DNA from: JBDRGC01 sp043818215
Lineage (GTDB): Bacteria; Chloroflexota; Anaerolineae; Anaerolineales; UBA11858
Length of the DNA: 20,617 nt
Assembly (NCBI GenBank): GCA_043818215.1
Contig: JBDRGC010000403.1
Coordinates: 1-20,617, forward strand
Direction of reading: 5' to 3'
Position 1 is the stretch's first letter; each line of letters begins with the position of its first letter. Position numbers and translations under genes: made by a program. Positions 1 to 7,095 of this stretch are shown here, one piece after another. The notes beneath the pieces are model-generated. The model worked only from the letters and a program-made list of their open reading frames with translations. It was not told the DNA's origin and did no database searches.

Positions 1-103
1 CCGCCCCCTTCTAAAAAAAACGTTACCTAAATCTTTCATGTTTTTTTGCACGACGGGCACATGGACACTTTGCATCACTGTAATCCACTCACTGGAAATC
101 ATC

Positions 104-2032
104 ATGGAAAATCTCTCGACACTGCTACTCTATCTTGCCAGCTTTGTAATTATCACTCTGGCCTCCAAACAAATTGGGCAGTACTTCAACCGGGTCAAAT
201 TACCGCTTATCAGCGGCTTTTTGTTTACGGGAGTAATTGCCGGGCCATACGTATTAGGACTTATTCCGGCTAACTCGTTAGAAAACCTACGCTTCATCGA
301 TGAAATCGCCTTAGCCGTCATCGCCTTTGCGGCCGGCAATGAACTTTATATCAAAGAATTGCGAGATCGCCTGAAGAGTATTACTTGGATTACTACGGGG
401 CTGGTCATCTCTACGTTTACATTGGGGACTCTTACGATTATTCTATTCGGTAACGCAATCCCTTTCATGCAGAATATGTCGATACCCGCACGCGTTGCGG
501 TTGCAATTTTAGGGGGAGCTATCCTGGTTGCGCGTTCACCCTCTTCAGCGATCGCGATTGTCAACGAGTTGCGGGCCAAAGGGCCATTCACAAGAACGGC
601 ATTAGGGGTTACGGTGATCATGGATGTGGTCGTCATCGTACTCTTCGGGGTGAATTCGTCCATTGCAGACGCACTGCTGACGAACCTGCCATTCAACCTG
701 GTTTTTGTGGGCTTGCTTATTTTTGAGTTAGCGGCATCGTTTGGAATTGGATACCTCCTCTATCGCATCTTGCAATTCATCTTATCGACAACTATTCACC
801 AATATCTAAAAACCGCCCTGGTTTTAGTGTTGGGTTATAGCGTGTTCATATTTTCCGGTTTGATTCGGGAAACTGCCTACCAGAAACTCCCCTTTGAAAT
901 TTTGGTAGAACCTTTGCTGATTTGTATGTTTGGGGGCTTTCTGGTCTCTAGCTTTAGTAATTACCGGAATGATTTTTCCCGCATCTTACAACAGGTGGGT
1001 CCTGCGATTTATATTCTCTTCTTCACGCTAACCGGGGCTTCCCTGGCATTAGATATCCTGCTAAAAACCTGGCCAATTGCCCTGGCGCTTTTTGCTGTCC
1101 GATTGACGGGTATTTTCATCGGATCGTTTGGCGGCGGTGTGATTGCCAAAGATCCAATGCAGTACAACCGGCTGGGATGGATGGCCTATGTGACTCAAGC
1201 TGGGGTTGGCCTGGGGTTAGCCAAAGAAGTAGCCGTAGAATTTCCGACCTGGGGGGATGCTTTTGCGACGGTGCTCATCTCAGTTATTGTTCTCAATCAG
1301 ATTGTCGGGCCTCCTTTATTCAAGTGGGTCATAAAACGAGTGGGGGAATCCCACATCCGAGGAGAGACATCTAAATTCGATGGCGTGCGAGATGCGATCA
1401 TTTTTGGTCTCAAAGCTCAATCGGTTATATTGGCTCGCCAACTTCAAAAGCATGATTGGCAGGTGAAGCTGGCCTGCACCAATAGTGCCGAAATCGAAAA
1501 ACTTGACGCTTCTGATATCGATGTGCGCCTGATTGATGAACTGAACTTAGAAACCCTACAAGCCCTCGATGGGGCGCATGCCGACGCCATTGTCTGTTTC
1601 CTGCCTAACGATCTCAGTTACCAGGTTTGTGAAATGGCCTATGAACATTTTGGCACCGAAACACTTGTCGCACGTTTGAGAGACCGGACCGATTTTGATC
1701 GCTTCCACAAATTGGGTGTGCTGGTCGTCGAGCCGAAAACAGCCGTTATCAGCCTGTTAGAACACTTCGTGCGCTCTCCCGCAGGCACATCGATATTGTT
1801 GGGTCTGGATGATGGGCAAGAGATGGTCGATCAAGAAGTCCGCAACCCCAGTCTGCATGGCATGGCCTTACGCGATTTGCGATTGCCTCTGGATGTTTTG
1901 GTTTTATCGATCCAGCGTGATGGGCACACGCTTGTCTCACGCGGTTTTACCCAGTTCCAGCTTGGCGATAAAGTCACAATGGTCGGTCCCCGAAAAAAGC
2001 TCGAAGAAGTGATGCTGCGCTTCGATGCTTAA
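104..2032 (+). CDS. CPA2-family cation:proton antiporter with TrkA-like C-terminal tail
   Basis: This is an inner-membrane monovalent cation/proton exchanger of 642 residues. The first roughly 400 residues are a run of about a dozen hydrophobic segments typical of the Na_H_Exchanger (CPA2) fold, including the segment ARSPSSAIAIVNELRAKG that is characteristic of this family. Residues from about 430 to 540 resemble a TrkA-N nucleotide-binding domain, but the glycine-rich loop is degenerate (IIFGLKAQSVILARQL), so nucleotide binding is doubtful. The last 70 residues resemble TrkA-C (RCK-C) with a typical end (GDKVTMVGPRKKLEEV). The frame is open back to 38, but the ATG at 104 was chosen because the extra 22 residues look non-functional and GGAAA lies just before it. 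The gene stands alone. Ion specificity (Na+ or K+) cannot be read from the sequence. Confidence 0.88.
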   Translation: MENLSTLLLYLASFVIITLASKQIGQYFNRVKLPLISGFLFTGVIAGPYVLGLIPANSLENLRFIDEIALAVIAFAAGNELYIKELRDRLKSITWITTGLVISTFTLGTLTIILFGNAIPFMQNMSIPARVAVAILGGAILVARSPSSAIAIVNELRAKGPFTRTALGVTVIMDVVVIVLFGVNSSIADALLTNLPFNLVFVGLLIFELAASFGIGYLLYRILQFILSTTIHQYLKTALVLVLGYSVFIFSGLIRETAYQKLPFEILVEPLLICMFGGFLVSSFSNYRNDFSRILQQVGPAIYILFFTLTGASLALDILLKTWPIALALFAVRLTGIFIGSFGGGVIAKDPMQYNRLGWMAYVTQAGVGLGLAKEVAVEFPTWGDAFATVLISVIVLNQIVGPPLFKWVIKRVGESHIRGETSKFDGVRDAIIFGLKAQSVILARQLQKHDWQVKLACTNSAEIEKLDASDIDVRLIDELNLETLQALDGAHADAIVCFLPNDLSYQVCEMAYEHFGTETLVARLRDRTDFDRFHKLGVLVVEPKTAVISLLEHFVRSPAGTSILLGLDDGQEMVDQEVRNPSLHGMALRDLRLPLDVLVLSIQRDGHTLVSRGFTQFQLGDKVTMVGPRKKLEEVMLRFDA

Positions 2033-2042
2033 ATTTACACAT

Positions 2043-2072
2043 TTGATGTAAAGCCGGATTGACGGATATAAT
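2043..2072 (+). promoter_or_regulatory. Candidate sigma-70 type promoter
   Basis: TTGATG at 2043-2048 and a perfect TATAAT at 2067-2072 are separated by 18 bp. It would read toward the YitT pseudogene about 300 bp downstream, through a family A repeat. A second TTGACA lies at 2091-2096 with only a poor -10 after it. Prediction from consensus only. Confidence 0.35.
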
Positions 2073-2116
2073 ATGAGCAAGCAGGCTGGATTGACAATCC
2101 GATCTATCATGTACAT

Positions 2117-2332
2117 ATAGTTGTTCAGATAATGTTTTTGACTCTGCTTACCCAGATGTCATTCCCCAAAGGGGACGATGTGCGAACCGACGCTTTTCGG
2201 TGAAGCAATCTCCTTCTTGCCAAGGATGAGATTGCTCACCTGCACTGCACCAAACGCAGTGCGGTGCAAGTGTCAGCGGTAAAGCTGCTTTGCAATGACA
2301 GGCTGAGTCGAAATCTTTTTCTGAAAGTCTAT
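2117..2332. repeat. Family A palindromic element (copy A1) with outer inverted arms
   Basis: The inner element (2157-2300) starts TGTCATTCC and ends GCAATGACA, with an internal hairpin around the CACTGCACCAAACGCAGTGCGGTG segment. Outside it are two 31-base arms (2117-2147 and 2302-2332) that match each other in inverted orientation at 23 of 31 positions. The element fills most of the 336-base gap between the antiporter and the YitT pseudogene, so a transcript starting near 2080 would carry it in its leader. Copies of the same family are at 3746, 8699, 12161 and, inverted, 15327. Confidence 0.8.
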
Positions 2333-2368
2333 AAGATGTCGGGTAGTGGTAAAGTAGGGATTGACAGG

Positions 2369-3335
2369 ATGAGTAATGAGAGAAAAAAAATTCTAATTGC
2401 AGGTGCTGATTGGAAAAACATTTTCAAAGACTACCTGACGCTAACCATCGGCGCGTTTGTTTTGATCATCAGTATTGACGTCTTTTTCGTGCCATCGAAT
2501 ATCTCACCAGGAGGCGGGGTGACAGGCTCGGCGATCATCATCAACAAGTTTACGGGTTGGCCGGTTGGCTTGCTCATGCTCGCCCTGAATGTTCCCATGA
2601 TTGTTCTAGGATTCTATCGTTTAGGACGTTTCAACTTCCTCGTTCGTACACTCTATACGGTACTCATCTACAATCTGGGCGTAGACTATTTTGCCAGTAT
2701 CCTGCCAACGGGTATTACAGATGATTTGTTGCTCAACGCTTTATGTGGTGGCGTGCTGGGGGGAATTGGTACTGGACTGATCTTTCGTGGGCGCAGCACA
2801 ACTGCTGGACTGGGTATCGTGTCGCGCGTGTTGCAGTTAAGAACGGGGATTCCCATTAGCCAGGTTTATATCCTGACAGACGGTGCGGTGTTGCTGCTCT
2901 TCGGCCAGATCTTTGGCTGGGATAGAGCGCTCTACTCTCTGATGGCGTTATTTATCTTTGGTCTGGCTACAGATTACGTTTTGGAAGGCCCCAGCGTGAT
3001 CCGCACAGTGTTTATCGTAACGAACTCGTCGGGAGGCTATCTCTCAAGGGTTGCTCAGCCGTCTCGGTGTGGGTGTGACGGCCTGGTCTGCGTAAGGGAT
3101 GTTCACCAAATCTGAACACGCAGTCCTGTTTTGTACGGTCATCCGCTCCGATGTCAACACCCTTAGAGCCGTTGTCTCAGATGTTGATCCCAATGCCTTC
3201 ATCGTCATCGGGCAAGGGCATCAGGCCAGCGGCGGTGTGCTTCGGCAAACTTCAATTGTCCAACATAAAGGTAGAACGCCACAAGAAGATTCGCATACCT
3301 CATATACAAAATCTCATGCCAGGACACCACTTCAA
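2369..3335 (+). pseudogene. YitT-family membrane protein, frameshifted and interrupted by a stop
   Basis: Residues from the ATG at 2369 match the YitT family: a hydrophobic membrane half containing FFVPSNISPGGGVTG and RGRSTTAGLGIVSR, followed by the beginning of the C-terminal DUF2179 domain at VFIVTNSS. There the reading frame is lost. An extra G in the GGG at 3031-3033 shifts the frame, and the original frame ends at 3113-3115. The rest of the domain continues in another frame from 3033 (EAISQGLLSRLGVGVTAWSA), meets an in-frame TAA at 3093-3095, then continues GMFTKSEHAVLFCTV and ends with the typical DPNAFIVIGQGHQASGGVL near 3248. Two independent lesions argue for a real pseudogene rather than a single sequencing error. 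The exact original end is unclear; the broken frame runs on without a stop into the next small gene. Confidence 0.85.
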
Positions 3336-3503
3336 ATGAATAACAAACGTATCCAGGAATTGGAAGAACAGATTGAAGATCTGAAGAATCGCTGGCCGCC
3401 GCATTCGGTGCCAGCCGCGTTGCTTAATGAATTGGATGACCTGGAGGAAGCATTGGCTGCAGAATTAGAAAAAACTAAACAGAGAGGTAAGCTAAATGCC
3501 TAA
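3336..3503 (+). CDS. Small coiled-coil protein of unknown function (55 aa)
   Basis: A 55-residue, strongly charged protein: MNNKRIQELEEQIEDLKNRW, then a proline break (PPHSVPAALL), then a second acidic helix (LNELDDLEEALAAELEK). The two heptad-like helices around an HSVPAALL turn suggest an antiparallel helical hairpin or a dimer. I recall small proteins of this general type next to iron-sulfur proteins in anaerobes, but cannot name a family. Its frame is continuous with the broken tail of the YitT gene, and the ATG at 3336 is chosen because the composition changes sharply there. It overlaps the next gene by 8 bases (ATGCCTAA), so the two are probably translationally coupled and may work together. 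Confidence 0.7.
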   Translation: MNNKRIQELEEQIEDLKNRWPPHSVPAALLNELDDLEEALAAELEKTKQRGKLNA

Positions 3504-3702
3504 GAAAACCATCGCAGTTGACTATCAGGCATGTGACCCTGATAAATGCGAGGATGGCATTTGTAAGGCTGCGCTGGTGTGTGAGAAGAAAATACTCACC
3601 CAAGAAGCCCCCTACGAAATGCCAGATACTAAACCATCTATGTGCCTGGGGTGTTCTTTATGCCTTCAGTCTTGCCCGATGAATGCTTTGCGTTTGATGT
3701 GA
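3496..3702 (+). CDS. Small ferredoxin-like protein with eight cysteines (two predicted 4Fe-4S clusters)
   Basis: A 68-residue iron-sulfur protein. The C-terminal half holds a classical 4Fe-4S motif, CLGCSLCLQSCP (Cys50, 53, 56, 60). The N-terminal half has Cys13, 18, 23 and 29 in a wider spacing (C-x4-C-x4-C-x5-C, CDPDKCEDGICKAALVC). This recalls the first cluster of the RLI/ABCE1 N-terminal ferredoxin domain (CxPKKC-type) more than a bacterial 2[4Fe-4S] ferredoxin. It is probably a small cytoplasmic electron carrier or an Fe-S subunit. AGAGG precedes the start, which overlaps the upstream coiled-coil gene. A family A repeat separates it from the MBL gene downstream. Partner and pathway are unknown. 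Confidence 0.82.
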   Translation: MPKKTIAVDYQACDPDKCEDGICKAALVCEKKILTQEAPYEMPDTKPSMCLGCSLCLQSCPMNALRLM

Positions 3703-3710
3703 GGCGTGAA

Positions 3711-3888
3711 GAGTGAAACGTGAAACGTGAAGAAAACCACTAATAGTCATTGCGAGGCAGCTTTACCGCCGAAGCAATCTCCTCCTGCCAAGTGTGAGAT
3801 TGTTAACCTGCACTGCGTTCCGGCGCAAGTGTCGTTCCTTGCAATGACAATTCAGGGGATCACGTCTTACGTTTCACGTTTTCCACTC
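3711..3888. repeat. Family A element (copy A2) nested in an unrelated outer inverted repeat
   Basis: The inner element (3746-3848) starts GTCATTGCGAGG and ends GCAATGAC. It is flanked by outer arms built from GTGAAACGTGAAACGTGAAG (3711-3732) and CTTACGTTTCACGTTTTCC (3866-3888), inverted relative to each other with one insertion and few mismatches. The pair fills most of the 257-base gap between the Fe-S gene and the MBL gene. About 70 further bases to 3959 are CG-rich (CCACTCCGCTGCGCTTCGGG) with no gene seen. Confidence 0.8.
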
Positions 3889-3959
3889 CGCTGCGCTTCG
3901 GGGACTGCGTCACGCTCCACTCTCCACGTTTGTGCGTCTTCGCTTGCAAGGATGAAACC

Positions 3960-4685
3960 ATGATAGATACAAATGCTCTGACCATCAGTGTTGTTTACGA
4001 TAATCACTCATTCGACCGGCGTTTGAAAACTGCCTTGGGATTTTCCGCCTTAGTAGAATACCGCGGCCATACCCTGCTGTTCGATACCGGCGGTGACAGA
4101 TCAGCCCTGCTGAGCAATATGGGGATTTTAGGAATTGACCCGACGCGGATACAAAGCCTGGCCCTCTCCCACCATCATGGAGATCACACCGGAGGGTTGA
4201 GTGGCCTGCTCAAAACCGGGGTACGTCCAATGATTTACTTGCTCCCCTCTTTTTCGGCCAGATTCAAACGCAAAATTGGCCGGAAGACTGCCGTAACCGA
4301 GGTAACGCCGGGACAGTCTCTTGCCGATGGGGTATTCACCACCGGCGAAATGTACAACCGCAGCGCCGAACAATCCCTGGTTATCCAAACCAGCCGGGGA
4401 TTAGTGGTCGTCACTGGCTGCGCTCACCCCGGCATTGTGAAAATCATCGCGCAAGCTAAAGACTTGTTCGATGATTCTGTTCGATTGGTGATGGGTGGCT
4501 TCCACCTGCGCAGCAAGAGCGAGGCCGAGATGAGGACCATTCTGGCCGATTTCCGCCGCCTGGGTGTGGAAAAAGTCGCCCCCTCCCATTGCACCGGTGA
4601 CCAATCCATTGCCATGTTCGCTGAGGAATACGGCGACGACTTCATTCAATCTGGGGCTGGGAAAATAATCCATGTGGATGAATGA
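3960..4685 (+). CDS. MBL-fold metallo-hydrolase
   Basis: A 241-residue cytoplasmic metallo-beta-lactamase-fold enzyme. The metal-binding motif HxHxDH is visible as HHHGDH at residues 71-76. Further candidate ligands are His156 (TGCAHPGIV), His182 (MGGFHLR) and His210 (APSHCTGD). The layout, with LFDTGG near residue 40 and a C-terminal SHCTGD, matches the subgroup often labelled 7,8-dihydropterin-6-methyl-4-(beta-D-ribofuranosyl)aminobenzene 5'-phosphate synthase-like. The true substrate is unknown. The ATG at 3960 follows AAGGATGAAACC. The gene overlaps the TrmO-like gene by 14 bases, so they are almost certainly co-transcribed and may be coupled. Confidence 0.85.
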   Translation: MIDTNALTISVVYDNHSFDRRLKTALGFSALVEYRGHTLLFDTGGDRSALLSNMGILGIDPTRIQSLALSHHHGDHTGGLSGLLKTGVRPMIYLLPSFSARFKRKIGRKTAVTEVTPGQSLADGVFTTGEMYNRSAEQSLVIQTSRGLVVVTGCAHPGIVKIIAQAKDLFDDSVRLVMGGFHLRSKSEAEMRTILADFRRLGVEKVAPSHCTGDQSIAMFAEEYGDDFIQSGAGKIIHVDE

Positions 4686-5064
4686 GGCCTCGATTTCCTT
4701 TCACCCCATCGGCCACGTCGAAAACGAGATTGACGAAACCCTCGCCCCAGACAAGATCAAGGCAGTCGAGTCGCTCATTGTCCTCGACCCGACTCTGGTG
4801 GAAGGCCTGCGCGGGCTGGAGCCTGGTCAGCGCGTCATGGTGGTGTTCCACTTCCACCGCTCCCAGGGCTATGCCTTACTTCAACATCCCCGCGGCAATA
4901 GAAGCCGCCCCATGCGAGGAGTATTCGCCCTGCACAGCCCGCGGCGCCCCAACCCTATCGGCGTGACAATAGTGGATTTAGTAGCGGTCGAGGGGAACGT
5001 GCTGCGGGTGCGCAACCTGGACGCCATCAACGGCACACCGGTGCTTGACTTGAAACTAGTCTGA
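4672..5064 (+). CDS. TrmO/TsaA-like tRNA (t6A37) N6-methyltransferase, short C-terminus
   Basis: A 130-residue protein of the TrmO (YaeB/TsaA) family, which methylates N6-threonylcarbamoyladenosine at position 37 of tRNA using SAM. The family signatures are clear: FHPIGHVEN near the start, VVFHFHRSQGY, then GVFALHSPRRPNPIGVTIVDL, and NGTPVLDLK near the end. Relatives usually continue past this last motif with a K-P-Y-containing tail; here the frame stops after DLKLV, so about 10 to 20 residues appear to be missing. Two starts are possible (ATG at 4672 or 4678), both inside the end of the MBL gene. The methyltransferase gene begins 18 bases downstream. Function is supported by family membership; activity with the shortened tail is not certain. 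Confidence 0.83.
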   Translation: MWMNEASISFHPIGHVENEIDETLAPDKIKAVESLIVLDPTLVEGLRGLEPGQRVMVVFHFHRSQGYALLQHPRGNRSRPMRGVFALHSPRRPNPIGVTIVDLVAVEGNVLRVRNLDAINGTPVLDLKLV

Positions 5065-5082
5065 AAAAAGAGGAGTGATCCC

Positions 5083-5670
5083 ATGGCGATGACAAAACTT
5101 GAAAAACGATTTGTGAATCGGCAGGAAAAGGGACGACGCAATATCAAAAAAGTGCGCCAGGGTTTAGCACAGTTGGACGTAAATCGAATCCGTGATGTTT
5201 TAGAACTCGGTTGTGGCATTGGATCAGTTTCGGCCTTTTTCGCTGAGAACTACGCTGTGAATGTGTTTGGGATAGATTTCGACCCTGGGCAAGTTAAGAT
5301 TGCACGACAAATGCACCCGGAAAATAATCATCTATCTTTCCGCGTTGGCGACGCCTCAAATCTCGATTTTGAAGATGAGAGTTTTGATCTTGTGCTTTCT
5401 CAAGATGTTTTCCACCATGTTCCCGCATGGGATGCGGCCGTGCAAGAAGTTGCCCGCGTGCTCAGGCCCCATGGATATTTTATCTGGCTCGATTTTACAT
5501 ATCCACGGATAATCAAACAAGTATTTCGATCTTTTGTGAAGAGTTACGGATTATATACTTGGGATGATATCAGGCTTGAATTTAACAGGCATGGGCTAGA
5601 GCAACATTTCTACGAACAGCTAACGAATGGGATCTTCAGTTATCATCACGTTGTATTGCAAAAGCGTTAA
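5083..5670 (+). CDS. Class I SAM-dependent methyltransferase
   Basis: A 195-residue methyltransferase of the Methyltransf_11/UbiE-like fold. The SAM-binding loop is VLELGCGIGSVS (residues 39-50), the acidic end of strand 2 is FGIDFDP (62-68), motif II/III is GDASNLDFEDESFDLVLSQ (89-107), and LRPHGYFIWLDF (127-138) is the post-motif. A strong Shine-Dalgarno, GAGGAG, lies about 8 bases before the ATG at 5083. It is the third gene of the operon with the MBL hydrolase and TrmO. The substrate cannot be told; there are no metalloid-binding cysteines of the ArsM type. It ends just before a heptamer array. Confidence 0.85.
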   Translation: MAMTKLEKRFVNRQEKGRRNIKKVRQGLAQLDVNRIRDVLELGCGIGSVSAFFAENYAVNVFGIDFDPGQVKIARQMHPENNHLSFRVGDASNLDFEDESFDLVLSQDVFHHVPAWDAAVQEVARVLRPHGYFIWLDFTYPRIIKQVFRSFVKSYGLYTWDDIRLEFNRHGLEQHFYEQLTNGIFSYHHVVLQKR

Positions 5671-5681
5671 CAGAAAGCGGT

Positions 5682-5794
5682 TAGGTAATCAGGGATTAGG
5701 AACCAGGAATCAGGAACTAGGAACCAGGGATCAGGAAACCTAATCCCCAATCTCCAATCTCCAATCTCCAATCCCCAGTCCCCAATCCCCAACC
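5682..5794. repeat. Heptamer tandem array in inverted layout (array H1)
   Basis: The left half (5682-5737) is a degenerate G-rich array of units such as GGGATTA, GGAACCA and GGAATCA. The right half (5739-5794) is the C-rich counterpart: CAATCTC and CAATCCC units of 7 bases. The halves are roughly complementary, so the block could fold on itself. It ends one base before the ATG of the MFS gene. The leading TTAGGTAATCAGGGA is also present, with one change, at the start of the array at 20374, which shows that the two arrays share an origin. Confidence 0.85.
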
Positions 5795-5795
5795 A

Positions 5796-7016
5796 ATGAA
5801 AAAACCAGCCAACGGCGAACGAATAACAGTAATTGCGGCTATGGGGTTGGGCGTTCTCGCCATGAACATCATGCGGCCTATTCTGCCCCTCTACCTGACA
5901 TCCATCGGAGTCTCTCCTAAAATATTGGGGCTGATGTTTTCGACAGCTATGGTGGGGATGGTATTCGGAGAAGTGTCCTGGGGCTGGGTAGCCGACAAAA
6001 TAGGGGTTAAGCTTCCCATGAGTGTGGGAACCATAATCTGTGGTTTGATAACACTTTTCTTTGCCTTTACCCATAATATTCCATCTCTATTTATTGTTTT
6101 CTTATTTTGGGGACTGGCTCGTTCTGCTCTCTTTGGCCCAGGTCGGGGGTATATTGGAGCTGCCGCATCCCCATCGAAAAAGGCTGCTTCTATGGCCATC
6201 ATTGCTGTATTGCTATCCGCATCCAGAAGTCTGGGCGCGCTCCCCAGCGGCTTCATTGCGGACACTTGGGGATACCGGTTCGTCTTCTTTGCTGCCTGTG
6301 GTGTTGCTCTGATTGGGGGAGGCGTGCTGGTTATCGGTTTGAGGGGGACGCGCTGGGTGGCATTAAAACCGGTAACCGCGCCATCATCTTCTACCAATAA
6401 GCCATCTCTCAAAAGTGTACTATCCATTTGCCGTCCCCTGGCTCATCAATGCCTGGTTGCCGCCCTTTTCTTTCTGGGATTTGGTATGTTGGGTACCTTC
6501 TTACCTCTTCTGGCCACCCAGTTAGTTGGGGGTATATCTGCAACCGAAGTGGGTTTTCTTTTTGCCATTGCAGGATTTGTGTCGATGCTGCTGGGAATAC
6601 CGCTGGGAATGTTGGCCGATCGCGCCGGTAAAAAGAAGCTTATGATACTTGGCCTGCTGATCTCAGGCATTGCGCTGGCGGGGATGGCTTTCGCTAAAAG
6701 CTATCTTTGGCTTACCATATTCGTCACCGGCCATAGTGTAGGTATGGCAATGTTCAGCCCGGCCTCGATGGGATTGTTGTCAGACTCTGTCCCCTCGCAA
6801 CGGCAAAGTACTGCCATGGGAGCCTACGGCGGATTATGTGAAGATACAGGCATTATCGCCGGTTCAGCCTTCGGAGGGCTTATCTGGAGTGCTTGGGGGC
6901 CACAGGCCACTTTTCTGACAGGTGCGATAGCAGCCGGGCTGGGAGTGGTGCTAAGTTTGGTTTTGATAAAACCACCACTCTCCCTGATTCCCGATCCCCG
7001 ATTTACTGATTCCTGA
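5796..7016 (+). CDS. Major facilitator superfamily (MFS) transporter
   Basis: A 406-residue inner-membrane transporter with about 12 hydrophobic segments. MFS motif A appears in both halves: GWVADKIGVKLPM near residue 65 (loop 2-3) and GMLADRAGKKKLM in the loop 8-9 position. Other family traits are the P-x-L-P-L-Y-L segment in helix 1 (MRPILPLYLTSIGV) and SRSLGALPSGFIADTWGYR. This is the general drug/metabolite exporter type (MFS_1); the substrate is unknown. The start is the ATG at 5796, directly after array H1, and no Shine-Dalgarno is visible. The last ten residues (LIPDPRFTDS) are encoded by the beginning of another repeat array (6984-7056), so the natural stop has probably been replaced. 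Confidence 0.88.
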   Translation: MKKPANGERITVIAAMGLGVLAMNIMRPILPLYLTSIGVSPKILGLMFSTAMVGMVFGEVSWGWVADKIGVKLPMSVGTIICGLITLFFAFTHNIPSLFIVFLFWGLARSALFGPGRGYIGAAASPSKKAASMAIIAVLLSASRSLGALPSGFIADTWGYRFVFFAACGVALIGGGVLVIGLRGTRWVALKPVTAPSSSTNKPSLKSVLSICRPLAHQCLVAALFFLGFGMLGTFLPLLATQLVGGISATEVGFLFAIAGFVSMLLGIPLGMLADRAGKKKLMILGLLISGIALAGMAFAKSYLWLTIFVTGHSVGMAMFSPASMGLLSDSVPSQRQSTAMGAYGGLCEDTGIIAGSAFGGLIWSAWGPQATFLTGAIAAGLGVVLSLVLIKPPLSLIPDPRFTDS

Positions 7017-7056
7017 TCTACTGATCCCTGATCTACTGATCTACTGATCCCTGATG
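6984..7056 (+). repeat. Short tandem array of CTGATCC / CTGATCTA units
   Basis: Units of 7 to 8 bases (CTGATTC, CTGATCTA, CTGATCC) run from inside the MFS coding end to just before a TATAAT. The MFS stop TGA at 7014-7016 lies within the array. With array H1 on the other side, the MFS gene is bracketed by short tandem repeats. Confidence 0.75.
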
Positions 7057-7059
7057 TTG

Positions 7060-7065
7060 TATAAT
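7060..7065 (+). promoter_or_regulatory. Candidate -10 box for nnr
   Basis: A perfect TATAAT preceded by a TG (GATGTTGTATAATGC) lies 31 bases before the start of nnr. No good -35 is present; the expected position falls in the CTGATCTA array. Consensus match only. Confidence 0.4.
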
Positions 7066-7095
7066 GCTGAGAAAGAGATTTGTGAGAGGTGAAGC

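Noticed and set aside
2157..2300. Family A copy as a structured riboswitch or small RNA in the YitT leader
   Set aside because: It is multicopy, occurs in both orientations and after genes as well as before them, which fits a dispersed repeat rather than a gene-specific regulator.
3031..3115. Programmed frameshifting or recoding in the YitT gene
   Set aside because: After the shifted frame is restored there is also an in-frame TAA 60 bases on, and no slippery heptamer or stimulatory stem was seen. Two lesions fit decay better.
3727..3963. A 78-codon plus-strand frame between the Fe-S and MBL genes
   Set aside because: It lies almost wholly in the family A repeat and its outer arms; the composition is that of the repeat.
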